64,000 bases of DNA from Asterella californica. Lineage: Eukaryota > Streptophyta > Marchantiopsida > Marchantiales > Aytoniaceae. Below the pieces are notes generated by a model, which saw only the letters and a program-made list of their open reading frames with translations, did no database searches and was not told the DNA's origin. The position numbers and the translations under genes are program-made. Position 1 is the first letter of the stretch. Each line of letters opens with the position of its first letter. The stretch is taken from assembly GCA_036924285.1 (NCBI GenBank), contig JAYKYS010000007.1, positions 30,372,001-30,436,000 of the forward strand, given 5' to 3'. This document shows, piece by piece, positions 11,501 to 20,649 of this stretch.

Positions 11501-13010
11501 TTGAGAAGAACTGAGCATTCGGCTCACAGAAAGAACGTGCGGCTTAGTGCAACAGAGTTTCAAGTATGTCGATGCATCCTCGAGGGTTGGTGTTACCGGC
11601 AGCAGAGTTGGCCGAGGTCAAACCCTTCATCAAGGAGTTGGGTCTCGACTTCTTCCTGTGGGATTGGAACCTCGCCGACCAGGGTCTTCTGGAGGAGGTT
11701 TGGGCAGCATTACCGCCCCGCAACCGTGTACCTGCGAAGGCAGGAGTAGCTCGAGGAAGACCATCTTCTTGGACCGAAGATTGATGGTGCAGGATCTTTC
11801 ACAGGTCAGAATCTGAGAACCGAGGTTGTTGACTCGAGAAGAAGATCTTACCCATGATCTCGGGTAGGTGACATGTGTCTGGAAGCACAACTTGTCTCTT
11901 CTTGGTGGACAGGCAGGGAAGAAACGGCTGGAAGGTTGAATCTTACCAGGAGCCGCAGAAGCGTCTTCTGACGAAGCTGTTCTTTCACCTCTTTCCTAAG
12001 GAGAAGGCGCAGAAGACGAGGTATCTTGGAGATCAGGACGTGGAGTTCCTAGAAGCAGTGTGCGCGGGAGAGAATGTCAATTGGGGTGCGTTCTTCCACG
12101 CTTATGTACAGGCAGAGCTGGTTTACTTAGGTACCCCGGCAGGAGGACATCTTATTCCGTTCTTCTGTTACCTGTACGTGGCCAAGGGGGATCTCACGAC
12201 AGATCAGTTGGCAAGATATGGACCAACAGGGCAGCATGAGACGAAGGAAGAGACCTCGGGAGAAGACGACCGAGTAGCAGCAATGACTCTTCCTCCCACT
12301 CTGATGCCGCAGATGAGGTCCGATACTCATCAGAAGACGCTTCTGGTGAGGAAAGACGATTCCAGTGGATCGGAAGATGCGACACCATCAAGGAAGATGG
12401 GTCCTAGGAGCGTGCCTAGGAAGACCACCTCCTTCCCGATCATTCACTCTGGATCGGAGTCCGACTCATCGGATGAACCATTGAGTACCCGAGCTGCGCA
12501 GAAGACCACTTCTGCAACACCAGGGAGTCTTTCGAAGACTCCATAAGACGAAGGATGGACGGATACTCCTACTGCGATGCGAGGAAGCGCAGTAAAGAGG
12601 GCCGCTTCTGTCAAGAGGAGAGATCCCTGAAAGATGAGAAGAGTAGCTTCTTCTCCGTGCAGAAGCAGAAGACCATAGTGGTGGAAGAGGCATCCTTGCA
12701 TCGGGAAGACAAGGTCGACACCTCCGATCGGATTGTGGAGATGAGTCTATCTTCCGCGGGAAGAAGACTAGAGGAGTTCAATGCCTTCTTCTACTCAGAG
12801 ATCTAGCCAGCTATGGAGTTGATCGAGAAGAGGACGAAGGCTCAAGAGAAACCACTACAGCCTGGATTCGGTCTGCGCACCTTGATGCAGCAGGAAGAAG
12901 GCCAGAAGAAGGTAGAAACGCTGGAAGCCAACCTCCGCACCACGGAGAAGCTTGCAGCGAAGTACAGGGCGGAAGCAGCCGCTTCTGCTAAGGAGCTAAC
13001 AGTTGACATG
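11501..13010 (+). pseudogene. Gag-like retroelement ORF with coiled-coil C-terminus
   Basis: The plus-strand segment 11566-11784 encodes AELAEVKPFIKELGLDFF. The segment 11875-12546 (223 codons) contains EFLEAVCAGENVNWGAFFHA and HLIPFFCYLYVAKGDLTTD. This resembles the putative plant transposon protein domain found in gag-like ORFs of poorly known LTR elements (inference). A Ser/Asp/Lys-rich stretch follows. At 12813-13031 there is a Glu/Lys/Ala-rich segment with coiled-coil character (EGQKKVETLEANLRTTEKLA). Frames shift around 11800, 12546 and 12800. The match ends at about 13010, where oppositely oriented gypsy protease sequence begins. It lies directly downstream of the 9551 LTR. Confidence 0.5.
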
Positions 13011-13017
13011 TCTTGCA

Positions 13018-13564
13018 CAAAGAAATTCTGAACATCACTGATATCACCCACAGTTATCTTGATGTTGAGACAAGCACCATAGAGTTCTCCCCTCTGGTTG
13101 TTGGCAGCACGGATAAGCCATCCATGGTCGGTGTCTATGGGCCACCTCCCACGCTTGTATAGCTCCTTAGACATCAGATTAATCTCTGAGCCGTGATCAA
13201 TCAATGCCACCACAGGTTCCTCTAGATCTCCTAGCTTCACTAAGGTCTTTGTGGTTGCTCTTGCCCAATGGTTGTGAGAGTAATGGCTCTTCTGCGATGC
13301 TTCCACCTCATCTTCAAACCTCACGTGCTGATACAAACTCCCCTCTAAAACTTGAGAGCAGTAACCAGCAATCTCATCTTCCTCATCCTCCGACAGTTTG
13401 GTCCTTAGAGCGTTAAGCATAGCTGCTTCATCCAAAATCTGACGTTTCCTCTTGATGATATCTATGATAACCTCATGGAACTCACGCTTTGCTATCCCAA
13501 GAATCTCACCCAGAGTAGACTCAACCTTCCCATTCAAGATACGATTTTCTAACACCTGCTTCAA
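13018..13564 (-). pseudogene. Gypsy element 1 protease domain, truncated
   Basis: On the minus strand the frame from 13564 contains ILGIAKREFHEVIIDIIKRK and then VALIDHGSEINLMSKELY, a retropepsin active-site region with DHGS where D-T/S-G is usual. It continues GWLIRAANNQRGELYGACLN and NFFVQDM. Homology stops near 13010 at a junction with the plus-strand gag-like ORF. RT, RNase H and integrase are therefore missing from this copy. The domain is separated from the gag by frameshifts. Confidence 0.75.
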
Positions 13565-14423
13565 GTCTGTAGCAATCCAATGTCAGATTGAAGTTTGTAT
13601 GCAGGCATCTTACCCTTCTCCTTGCTTCTCTCCTTCTCCTTTGGTGTTGTAGATGGTAGATCCTCCATAGTTTCCTCCCGAGTAGGTATTGTCTCCTGCC
13701 TTGTCTCTGGTCTAGCCCTTTCACTCCTTGTAGCAGGTCGTTTGGCTGTAGAAGCCTCACCTGCATCCTCCCTCCTGCGTTTTCTTCTAGTACAGCTTCA
13801 TGCTGACTTCTTGCAACATAAGCATGCACTGACATAGTATCCACAGGATCATTCCATCCTGTAGCTTCTCGAATTGAGTTGCCAACCCTTCGTAGCACAT
13901 CCTTGTCTAGCTCTGTTCTAGCTACGGACCGCACTATATCAGACCACAACCCAGTAGTCCCTTTCTCTCTCTCCATCTCCACTTTCACTCCACAGGTAGC
14001 AGCATTCACAAGAGAAACAGCATGTGATGCTGATATCTCATTCACAAGCCTCTTCATACCACCCTTGCCAAAGTTGGTTCCCAACATCATCCCAGTCTCT
14101 CTCAGATGGATCTTACCATCTTTGAAGAAGATCAGATCCTTCCTCAATGCATCTGAAAACTCTCCACAATCTCTTCTTACATGGTCTAGGCTATCACACC
14201 ATATACAACGATGAACAAAGCCTTTTCTCATCTGAGGTCTCTGCATAGCAGGCTGTACATTCTGCTCCTTCTCTTCTAACCTAGTGAGCTTAAGCTTAAG
14301 CTCCTTCATACCATTAATCAGTTCATCAAGCGGTGAGTCTTCCTCTCTAGCAATTACCAAAGTGGGCTTAGTAGGCAATTGCTTGACAGGAATTATCAGA
14401 GGTGCTGCTTCACTTACCACCAC
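13521..14423 (-). pseudogene. Gypsy element 1 gag C-terminal part with zinc knuckle
   Basis: The minus-strand frame carries CIWCDSLDHVRRDC, a CX2CX4HX4C zinc knuckle typical of retroviral and gypsy nucleocapsid. An acidic and basic linker follows. It overlaps the preceding gag ORF by 14 bases in a different frame, so one shift lies at about 14415. Toward the 3' end the conserved-looking Arg/Glu/Lys-rich linker is in another frame (about 13790-13600), so at least two more shifts separate it from the protease segment. Confidence 0.75.
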
Positions 14424-15111
14424 CTTGTCCCTTCTTCTGTCTCTTGGTCAGCAAAGAGACAGCCTCTTCAACCTCCTTCCAGTCAGTCTTCAATCCTCTC
14501 TCCTCACTCTTGTCTTCCAGCAACAGCTCAAGCTTCTCCTGAATAGTCACGTCCGCTGCTTGTAGGAAAAGCTCGGTCTTCTCCACCTCTAGTGTAAGCT
14601 TCTCTGTCTTAGAAAGCTGAGCATACTGACGATCAAACTCTCTTAACAACTCATTTACAGACAAACCTTTGTTAGGCTTAACCACCCACTCCAAGAACGT
14701 TCTCTTGGTCACCCTCTCTGAATCTTCAGTGTAGTACTCCTCCTTCAAAGCTCGCATAAAGCTCTCCCAACTCTGTCCTTGCTGCTGCTTGAGCTCCTTC
14801 ACACGTCCACGAATCTCAAGGACAACAGCAAGCTCAAAGTTCTCCACCATCTCCTTCTCAGGTACCTTGTTCATCTCCATCTCCCTAGCATAGTATCGCA
14901 CATACTTGGAAATATCAGTACCCTTGAACTGGTCCATCTGGTGCATCACAGATTGCAACGCCTTGGTTGCTAACACCTCCTTCCTCTCTGTGCTCTGTTG
15001 CTGCTGCATAAACATGTGAAAAGCTTGGAACATCTTCATCGTAGCAGCATCCAACTGAGCAGGTTGCAGAGCAGCAGCAGCACCTCCACTTGATGATCCT
15101 TGGTTGGCCAT
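14410..15111 (-). CDS. gag: Gypsy element 1 gag (capsid) ORF
   Basis: This 233-codon minus-strand ORF starts MANQGSSSGGAAAAL. It has the layout of a Ty3/gypsy capsid region: MDQFKGTDISKYVRYYAREM, then FELAVVLEIRGRVKELKQ, SWESFMRALKEEYYTED and TFLEWVVKPNKGLSVNELL, ending in a Lys/Gln/Gly-rich tail. It probably forms the structural particle of the retroelement. The start Met is the first in frame, and about 450 bp of non-coding leader-like DNA precede it. The ORF is intact, but the downstream gag-pol frame is broken, so the element is not autonomous. Confidence 0.75.
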   Translation of the reverse strand: MANQGSSSGGAAAALQPAQLDAATMKMFQAFHMFMQQQQSTERKEVLATKALQSVMHQMDQFKGTDISKYVRYYAREMEMNKVPEKEMVENFELAVVLEIRGRVKELKQQQGQSWESFMRALKEEYYTEDSERVTKRTFLEWVVKPNKGLSVNELLREFDRQYAQLSKTEKLTLEVEKTELFLQAADVTIQEKLELLLEDKSEERGLKTDWKEVEEAVSLLTKRQKKGQGGGK

Positions 15112-15569
15112 GATATCTGATCCTGTAACACTCTCAAGAAAACTCCCACCCTAGGTGTTTCACGTCGAGTTCACCAAAAAGAGAGTATGTCGGCGTGTGA
15201 TCCGTCTACTTAGGAAAGCGCCGGGCTTCTGGCTGTGGTTGTTTACTTAAGAGGTTGGCTTTCAGGTCACAACAAGAGCTATAAACACTCACACAGGAGT
15301 GTAGGATCCTCTGATATGCTCAAAAAGCGAAATTTAGGTCTCACTAGTAGTAATAAGTTTAGACGGTGAACTTTGGCACTCAGAGAGAGAAGTGTGCAAC
15401 AGCCCACACTGCAGCTAAACATTCCCTCTCGTACGAACTGTACGTCGCCTTTGTCGAATTGTTGGAGTGACTAGAATACGTCACCACAAAGTTCTTTTTC
15501 TCATCATCATGCTGAGTCAGCACTGCTCCAAGTCTCAACATACTCCAACCAATGTGCAGTTAGAAAGGA
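15112..15569. other. Leader or LTR-derived DNA of gypsy element 1, no gene
   Basis: This lies directly upstream of the minus-strand gag and probably represents the untranslated leader or part of the LTR. No primer binding site to initiator Met tRNA or to another tRNA was recognised. No LTR partner is in the window, because the element is cut at 13010 on its 3' side. Confidence 0.3.
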
Positions 15570-16080
15570 TTTGGGTTGAAGAACGCCCCTGCTGAGTTCC
15601 AAAGGGTGATGGACATAACCCTAGCAGGGTTGGATTTTGTCAGATGTTATGTTGACGACATTTTAGTCTATAGTGCTATAGTGGGGGAGCACGAGAGACA
15701 CTTACTGGATGTGTTCGAGTAGTTGAGAGCTCATGGGTTGAAGTTACACCCTGGGAAGTGCAAGTTCTTCTATGAATAGAGTATCTGGACGTCATCATCT
15801 ATCCATGTGGGTTTGGTGTTCGTCAAACGAAGATTGAGACTATTACACGTATCTCATGTCTCACATATGTGAGTCGAGTTCGGACATTTGTTGGTTTGGT
15901 GAACTTCTATCGTCGATATGTGAAAGAGTTTAGTGCAATTGCGAAGTCATTGACCAAGCTGATGAAGATGGGTCAGGAGTGGCAGTGAGGAGATGAGCAA
16001 GAGCGAGCTTTGTAGAGCTCAAGGATAAGTTGACATCTGCTCCTATCTTGAGGAGACCTGTTAGTGATAAGAACCGTCAC
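15570..16080 (+). pseudogene. Gypsy reverse transcriptase fragment, plus strand
   Basis: The plus strand reads KNAPAEFQRVMD, then LDFVRCYVDDILVYS with the RT catalytic YVDD box. After stops come HGLKLHPGKCKFF, RTFVGLVNFYRRYVKEF and LTSAPILRRP, the connection to RNase H. At least three stop codons and a frameshift break it. Its strand is opposite to the RT N-terminal fragment that abuts it at about 16080, so it is either an inverted piece of the neighbouring element or an unrelated scrap. Confidence 0.8.
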
Positions 16081-16500
16081 TGATACAAACAATCCTTGCC
16101 GTGAGAGTCAATTCCTCAGAATGTTGTCTTGGACTTATCTTCTTCTCTCACCAGCAACTGATGATACCCTACTCGAAGATCTAAAGTATTAAAGCCCTTA
16201 ACATGCTCCACTGCATCAAAGATCTCCTCAGATGTCCGCATGGCGTACTTATCGGACTTCGTCTGTCAATTGATAGGACGGTAGTCTCCACACATCCTTC
16301 TATCCGTGTAGTTGCCATACATATCCTTCTTTGCTGGCATCACCTTGGCAGATGCATACTCTCCATGCGACATCTCCACCAACCCAAACCTCCAACAAGT
16401 CTTGAGTCCTACTCTGGATCAAGGTTCTCTCCATGTCACTGTACATGTAAGGACGTCGAAAGATTGGCTTATCATTAGTCAAGTCGATCTGTATACCTGG
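16080..16500 (-). pseudogene. Reverse transcriptase N-terminal part of gypsy element 2
   Basis: The minus strand encodes DLTNDKPIFRRPYMYSD followed by QSRTQDLLEVG, SHGEYASAKVMPAKKDMYGN, RRMCGDYRPIN, QTKSDKYAM, EEIFDAVEHVKGFNTLDLR and YHQLLVREEDK. These are RT motifs from the fingers through the first catalytic Asp region (STLDL-x-x-GYHQ type). Frame changes occur around 16370 and 16270. It ends near 16080, before YVDD, RNase H and integrase. It follows the methyltransferase-derived region in the same orientation, with about 370 bp of linker. Confidence 0.8.
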
Positions 16501-16869
16501 TCCCTTCAAGGTACCCAAATCCTTCATACTGAACGCAAAACAATTCCTGTAGCTCTTCAAGAATCTCTGAATTCTTCGTCTATCCTCTCCGTTAAGCTTG
16601 AGTCTGATCTCCGGCTCTCAAGTATCTTCTGTCTTTATGCTAGAGGTAGAAGACAAAGTCATTGACTGCTATCTTACAGCCCCTGGAGCAGTTTCCTTCT
16701 GCTCACCATCAACAACCTCCACCGCTACTGTACGAAAAACTCTTGCAGTCCTAGCTGCAAGCTCCACACTCTCTCTTATGACATCTCATGATGTCCAAGG
16801 ATGACTCACACTCCTCGCCCTCAGCTTTTATCTCCACCGACTCGATAGACAAAGAGCTCAGAAGTGTCC
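16501..16869 (-). pseudogene. Linker between methyltransferase and RT of gypsy element 2
   Basis: In minus orientation it reads as low-complexity, acidic sequence (SLSIESVEIKAEGEECESS), then VFRTVAVEVVDGEQKET and, just before the RT, RLKLNGEDRRRIQRFLKSY and NCFAFSMKDLG. The last part is the typical pre-RT helix plus F-A-x-x-x-x-D-L-G motif. This physically ties the methyltransferase and the RT to one polyprotein. Confidence 0.65.
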
Positions 16870-17880
16870 CATCAGTAACACACGTCGATAGCATCCGACG
16901 CTGCTCCGCCAATCCAATGCTAACAATCCACGTCAAGCAATTCAAGTCCATCGCTTGATCCAACACTTGACGACGTGAAGTCTTGGACACAAAAGCTACT
17001 ACTGTCGTACCTTAGCGAAACCTATCGCTCGCTCTCTTTCATCGACATTGGGCTCCATCAACTACCGTAACTGAGCATCCCACACAAGCCCAAGTCCTCT
17101 CTCTCAATAAGCACGTGACGCTAGAAAGCTCACCAAAGTGAGTGATGTTGTCATGGGTCATCTCACTAGGTTCATCATTGTCATGGGTGACTTATTGACG
17201 ACTCTCACTACTTGAGATCGTCGTCCTACATCCAAGATACTATCAACCGTGAGGTGCGCTGGTCGTCTCACTCCATCGTGTGCGCGCTTAAGCACCTCTC
17301 TCGATAACAAGTTCGTCCACCACAACCGTGGACGATGTGCACGAGATCCTACTCTCGCTACATCCAACAACACTGCTGGTCCAACCTAGAACCGCACTTG
17401 ATGCACACTCGTCATCACCTAATAAAAAAACGTTTCCAAGATGTACGTTGGAGAATCCATCTGGAGATGTCGTAAGATCCGTAACATCTCCCAAAACATA
17501 CTAGATCGTGGGTCATGTAAACTCTGACCTCTCTCAGCACACGTGTGACCTTGACATGGCCACCCGGCTACCACCAAGTGAATGATGTCAATAAACGTAA
17601 GATCTTGTGCCCCTAGCAGCGAAATATCAGAATGCTTGCTGGTATCCTCTAACAACTGATATGGGCAACAACTCAAGATATCTCTGCATCAAATGTGCAC
17701 ATGATGCAGTGAGATACGTCTTGCAACCTCATCTCTCTTCACATACAAGTATCACTGTACTTGTATGCCTGCCTGTAATATCGCAGCCAAACCTATGCTG
17801 ATCCCTCCAAACAACTCCACACAGCACACACACCCTCCTCTGGATACTGCCATATAATGGAAGTCGTATCCAACGGTGAT
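16870..17880 (-). pseudogene. Cytosine-5 DNA methyltransferase domain inside a gypsy retroelement
   Basis: Minus-strand translation gives the C5-MTase motifs in order. Motif I is CVELFGGISIGLAAILQAG (about 17826-17770), the SAM-binding loop, followed by RDEVARR. Motif IV is LVVAGWPCQGHT, with the catalytic Cys codon at about 17556-17554. Then come DPRSSMF and a split motif VI, where ILE is in one frame and NV-x-LLGD in another (about 17436). Motif VIII is VGSRAHRPRLWWTNL (17352-17308), which recalls the DNMT3/DRM form S-x-x-HR-x-R. A motif IX-like DERERAIGF lies near 17035, and SRRQVLDQAMDLNCLTW (about 16980) resembles motif X. Stops and frameshifts make it non-functional here. It sits between protease (18250-18660) and RT (16080-16500). 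The family would methylate C in DNA; a role in self-methylation of element copies is inference. Confidence 0.8.
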
Positions 17881-18249
17881 AAGGTCACAGGCCAGTAACA
17901 TGAACAACCTTTTGTTTCTCTACTGGTGGTACAAATGCTTCACTCCAAGCCTGTTGCACCAACCGATCAGCATATTGTTGCAACTCTCCACTCGAACTCC
18001 ATAGTGGAACATCCAAGGCAGATGGTATTGCCGTAGTCATACTAAGCATGCCCTCTATCTCTTCAAGGATCGGAGTATCCTTTGCATAGACATTGTCCTC
18101 TAACAACTCGCTCGGCCAAGTGATGACCGAACTGAACCCTACAACGGATGCCATCGTCTCTGGTGTAGACTCTGTTGTCTCAACTCGAGCACTGAACCGC
18201 ACTGATAAGCGGCTCACTCGTCCCTCACCAGACTGCCAACTTGCTCTGT
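17881..18249 (-). pseudogene. Linker between protease and methyltransferase of gypsy element 2
   Basis: This is a minus-strand open frame continuing the protease frame (down to 17885). It encodes an acidic, Ser/Thr-rich segment (TETMASVVGF, VPLWSSSGELQQY, QQAWSEAFVPPV). It has no catalytic motif of its own. Its uninterrupted frame from the protease toward the methyltransferase supports one original polyprotein. Confidence 0.55.
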
Positions 18250-18660
18250 AAGATGCTGTCTCCGTCCAATAGTCTATCACGAACCTCATAGGGTATAACA
18301 CAACACCTCCAACCAATACATCATAAGACTCTACAGTCGTCACGATGGCCTTGGTCCTCACCATGGAGCCATCCGTGGGATGATCTGGTCGAACTCTCAC
18401 CGTCAACATCTCACGTGTCATGTGTAGAGCTGTACCCTTGATCCCCTTAGAGATGTCTGCAGCTGGAATGGACATCTCTCCACCTCGGACTTCTTCAGAC
18501 CCAAACAAATACATGCTGCCTTCTCCAACATCAACGGTTGGGCTTCAGAGTCTAACAAGACTTTCTGTGATCGATACACCTTCCATGAAGGTGCCACCAA
18601 ACAGAAGATACAACTTCTGTTGTCCAACAACACCACACCTGGTGCCAAACCAGCACGGTC
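18250..18660 (-). pseudogene. Retropepsin-like protease domain of gypsy element 2
   Basis: The minus strand reads KVLLDSEAQPLMLEKAACIC, an aspartic protease active-site segment in which the D-S-G triplet is D-S-E (Asp codon 18552-18550). After a frameshift near 18510 it continues REMLTVRVRPDHPTDGS, then VESYDVLVGGVVLYPMRF and DYWTETASYR, the flap and C-terminal strands of this protease type. The Gly-to-Glu change would abolish activity. It is preceded by a long weakly conserved linker and followed in frame by the linker to the methyltransferase. Confidence 0.65.
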
Positions 18661-19559
18661 AATTATCGACCTACCTGATAACTCATCTAACCTAGCAGTC
18701 GCTGCTTGCCAAGTACAACTGGTAGTTGTCCTGATCTTCGACTTCATGGACACATCTACCACCTCGCGCTGAACCACCTCAACACTAGAGATAACTACAT
18801 TCTCGTTCTCACTGAACGTGACCGCCAACTGAAACATTGGAGCCAAGCTGACTCCCAATGCTCTCATATCCGTGGTTGAAAATAGTGAGGCTCGGAAAAC
18901 TGATGTAGCCCTCCTCAACATCGAGTTCGACGTAGCATCCACAGACGTCAAGGATTGTCTCGCGTCACCCCCACTGCTGGATGTCGATGCTTCTAACTTC
19001 GTTATACCATCGATAGACCGTATAAGAACCATAGACGTGGTCTTCAATACCTCCGTTAGCGTAAATGACTGAGGAAGCCTGGCCTGACTACCAGCCTCTC
19101 CGCGTTATGGATCTAGCTCCACCGACGCACCTTATGGCTCAAAGACAAGTACTGCATTTCGAGTCACTGTCGCAGATGCTTCAATCTGCGTCAACCAGCC
19201 ATGAAGTCGAAGTCACCTCCTTCTTCTTCATAAGACGTGGAAGCCTCTGTTCCACCAGATCTCCACTGAGCCATAGTCATACTAGCTATCTTATGCTCCA
19301 ACTGCTCAATCCGAGCAGCTATACCTGCTTCCGACGTCGTAGCAGACGGTGGACCGACCAGTCCTCTCTCAAGTGCTGGACCTCTACTTCTATCTCAACC
19401 ACCACGGCCTCCCTAAGCTCCACCGCCTCGTCCACGATCAGCCTTCCCTCGCCGTAGCTCGAGGTAGAGATCAAAACAACAATCACTACTGTGACCTGGT
19501 CATCCGCAATGCTCATGCTGCTTATGCACCGCTTGAGACGTCCTAGACGTCTCATAACC
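18661..19559 (-). pseudogene. Gag-protease linker of gypsy element 2
   Basis: Minus-strand open frames (for example 19047-18661 and 19678-19319) encode Ser/Thr/Val-rich and charged low-complexity sequence without recognised motifs. The position, between a zinc knuckle and a protease in the same orientation, makes it the variable linker of the polyprotein. Frame changes occur several times. Confidence 0.45.
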
Positions 19560-20600
19560 ACCTCTTCTCTGTGGACAGTCCTTCTGCTGATGAGGATCAT
19601 CACACGTCCAGCAAGGACCCGCTTGCTGCTGATTAGAGAAGAACGGCATGAGCTTCTGCCCACCAGATCCTCCAACACCTCCTCGATCGTGATTGCTCCG
19701 CACGATCTTTATCACCACCACCACCACACTGTTCCGTAGCTTGTGATCCTCGAGAAGAGGTGGTCGTTCCATGTGGTGTCTCTTTGCTGAACCCAGCAAC
19801 CACCATCCTCTCATCCACCATGTTGAGCTCAATCCGCTCAACCAGACCAAAGACAACTGCCAACTTCAGAGCGGTGTTTCTAAGAAGAGTTGCATCCTTA
19901 ACTCTCTTACGTAGCTCTCGGTCTAGTATCTCATACCAGAACTAGACAGCATGTGCTTCCGTCATCACTTGGGTAACGTTGATCCACCGCCTCATGCGAG
20001 TAAACGCATCGCGTAGACTTTCTCTAGTCTTCCACTACAACTCCTGCAGACTCCTCAACTTATCGATCCGCACATCTTGATAGTTCTTTCACAAACACTG
20101 GAAGAATTGAACCACGAGGTTAAACCCTGGTGGTATCTCGCTCACACTAGCACCTGCTCCACTACTAGTGGACGCACCGCTGGTGGTAAATACTCCGTCA
20201 CCTGTGGATGTATCACTGCTACTAGCACCCGAACTCGTAGGTGCTACGTCTCTCAAAACTGCGCCAGTGGTGACAAAAACGTAGTTGGGAGACCAGTGTT
20301 GTCTCCACAACTCAATCTCCACACTGTAGTCTCGTCTGAACTAATGATAATCGTCCATCGGCGGTCCCTCCAAGTGTTGGAACAAACTCTTTCACGCCAT
20401 GAAGGGTGTAAACAGCTAGGGGTTCCGCATCTCCTGCAGATCGCACCAACTGTCGAACTCGTGGATGAAATCATCTAGCTCAATGATACCCACTATATCT
20501 GAGTAAAATCAAGGTCCCTTCGTGGTCCCATAGATCTTGTCCATGTCCCACAACAGCGGTGTGACAACACTAGACTCACCACCAAAAAACGTGTTGTTTG
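19560..20600 (-). pseudogene. Gag of the methyltransferase-bearing gypsy element 2
   Basis: Starting near 20590 the minus strand encodes PLLWDMDKIYGTTKGP, then LDDFIHEFDSWCDLQEMRNP, LFQHLEGPPMDDYH and IELWRQHWSPNYVFV. After a Ser/Thr/Gly-rich spacer it continues FFQCL, RSLQEL, ESLRDAFTRMRRWI, VTEAHAVQFWY and LLRNTALKLAVVF, which is a gypsy capsid. The zinc knuckle CWTCDDPHQQKDC (CX2CX3HX4C) lies at about 19615. Several stops and frameshifts break it. The 5' end abuts family A copy A3 at about 20650, so the LTR of this element is lost. Confidence 0.7.
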
Positions 20601-20649
20601 TGTCTAGCTCGTCCTCTGGAACAACCAACGACAATGGTGTAGGTAGTCG

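Noticed and set aside
12127..12806. Several minus- and plus-strand frames over the gag-like ORF
   Set aside because: Shadows of the plus-strand ORF at 11875-12546 and its C-terminal part in other frames.
16870..17880. Methyltransferase as a nearby host gene such as CMT or DRM
   Set aside because: No introns, BAH, chromo or UBA domain around it, and retroelement protease and RT lie on both sides in the same orientation.
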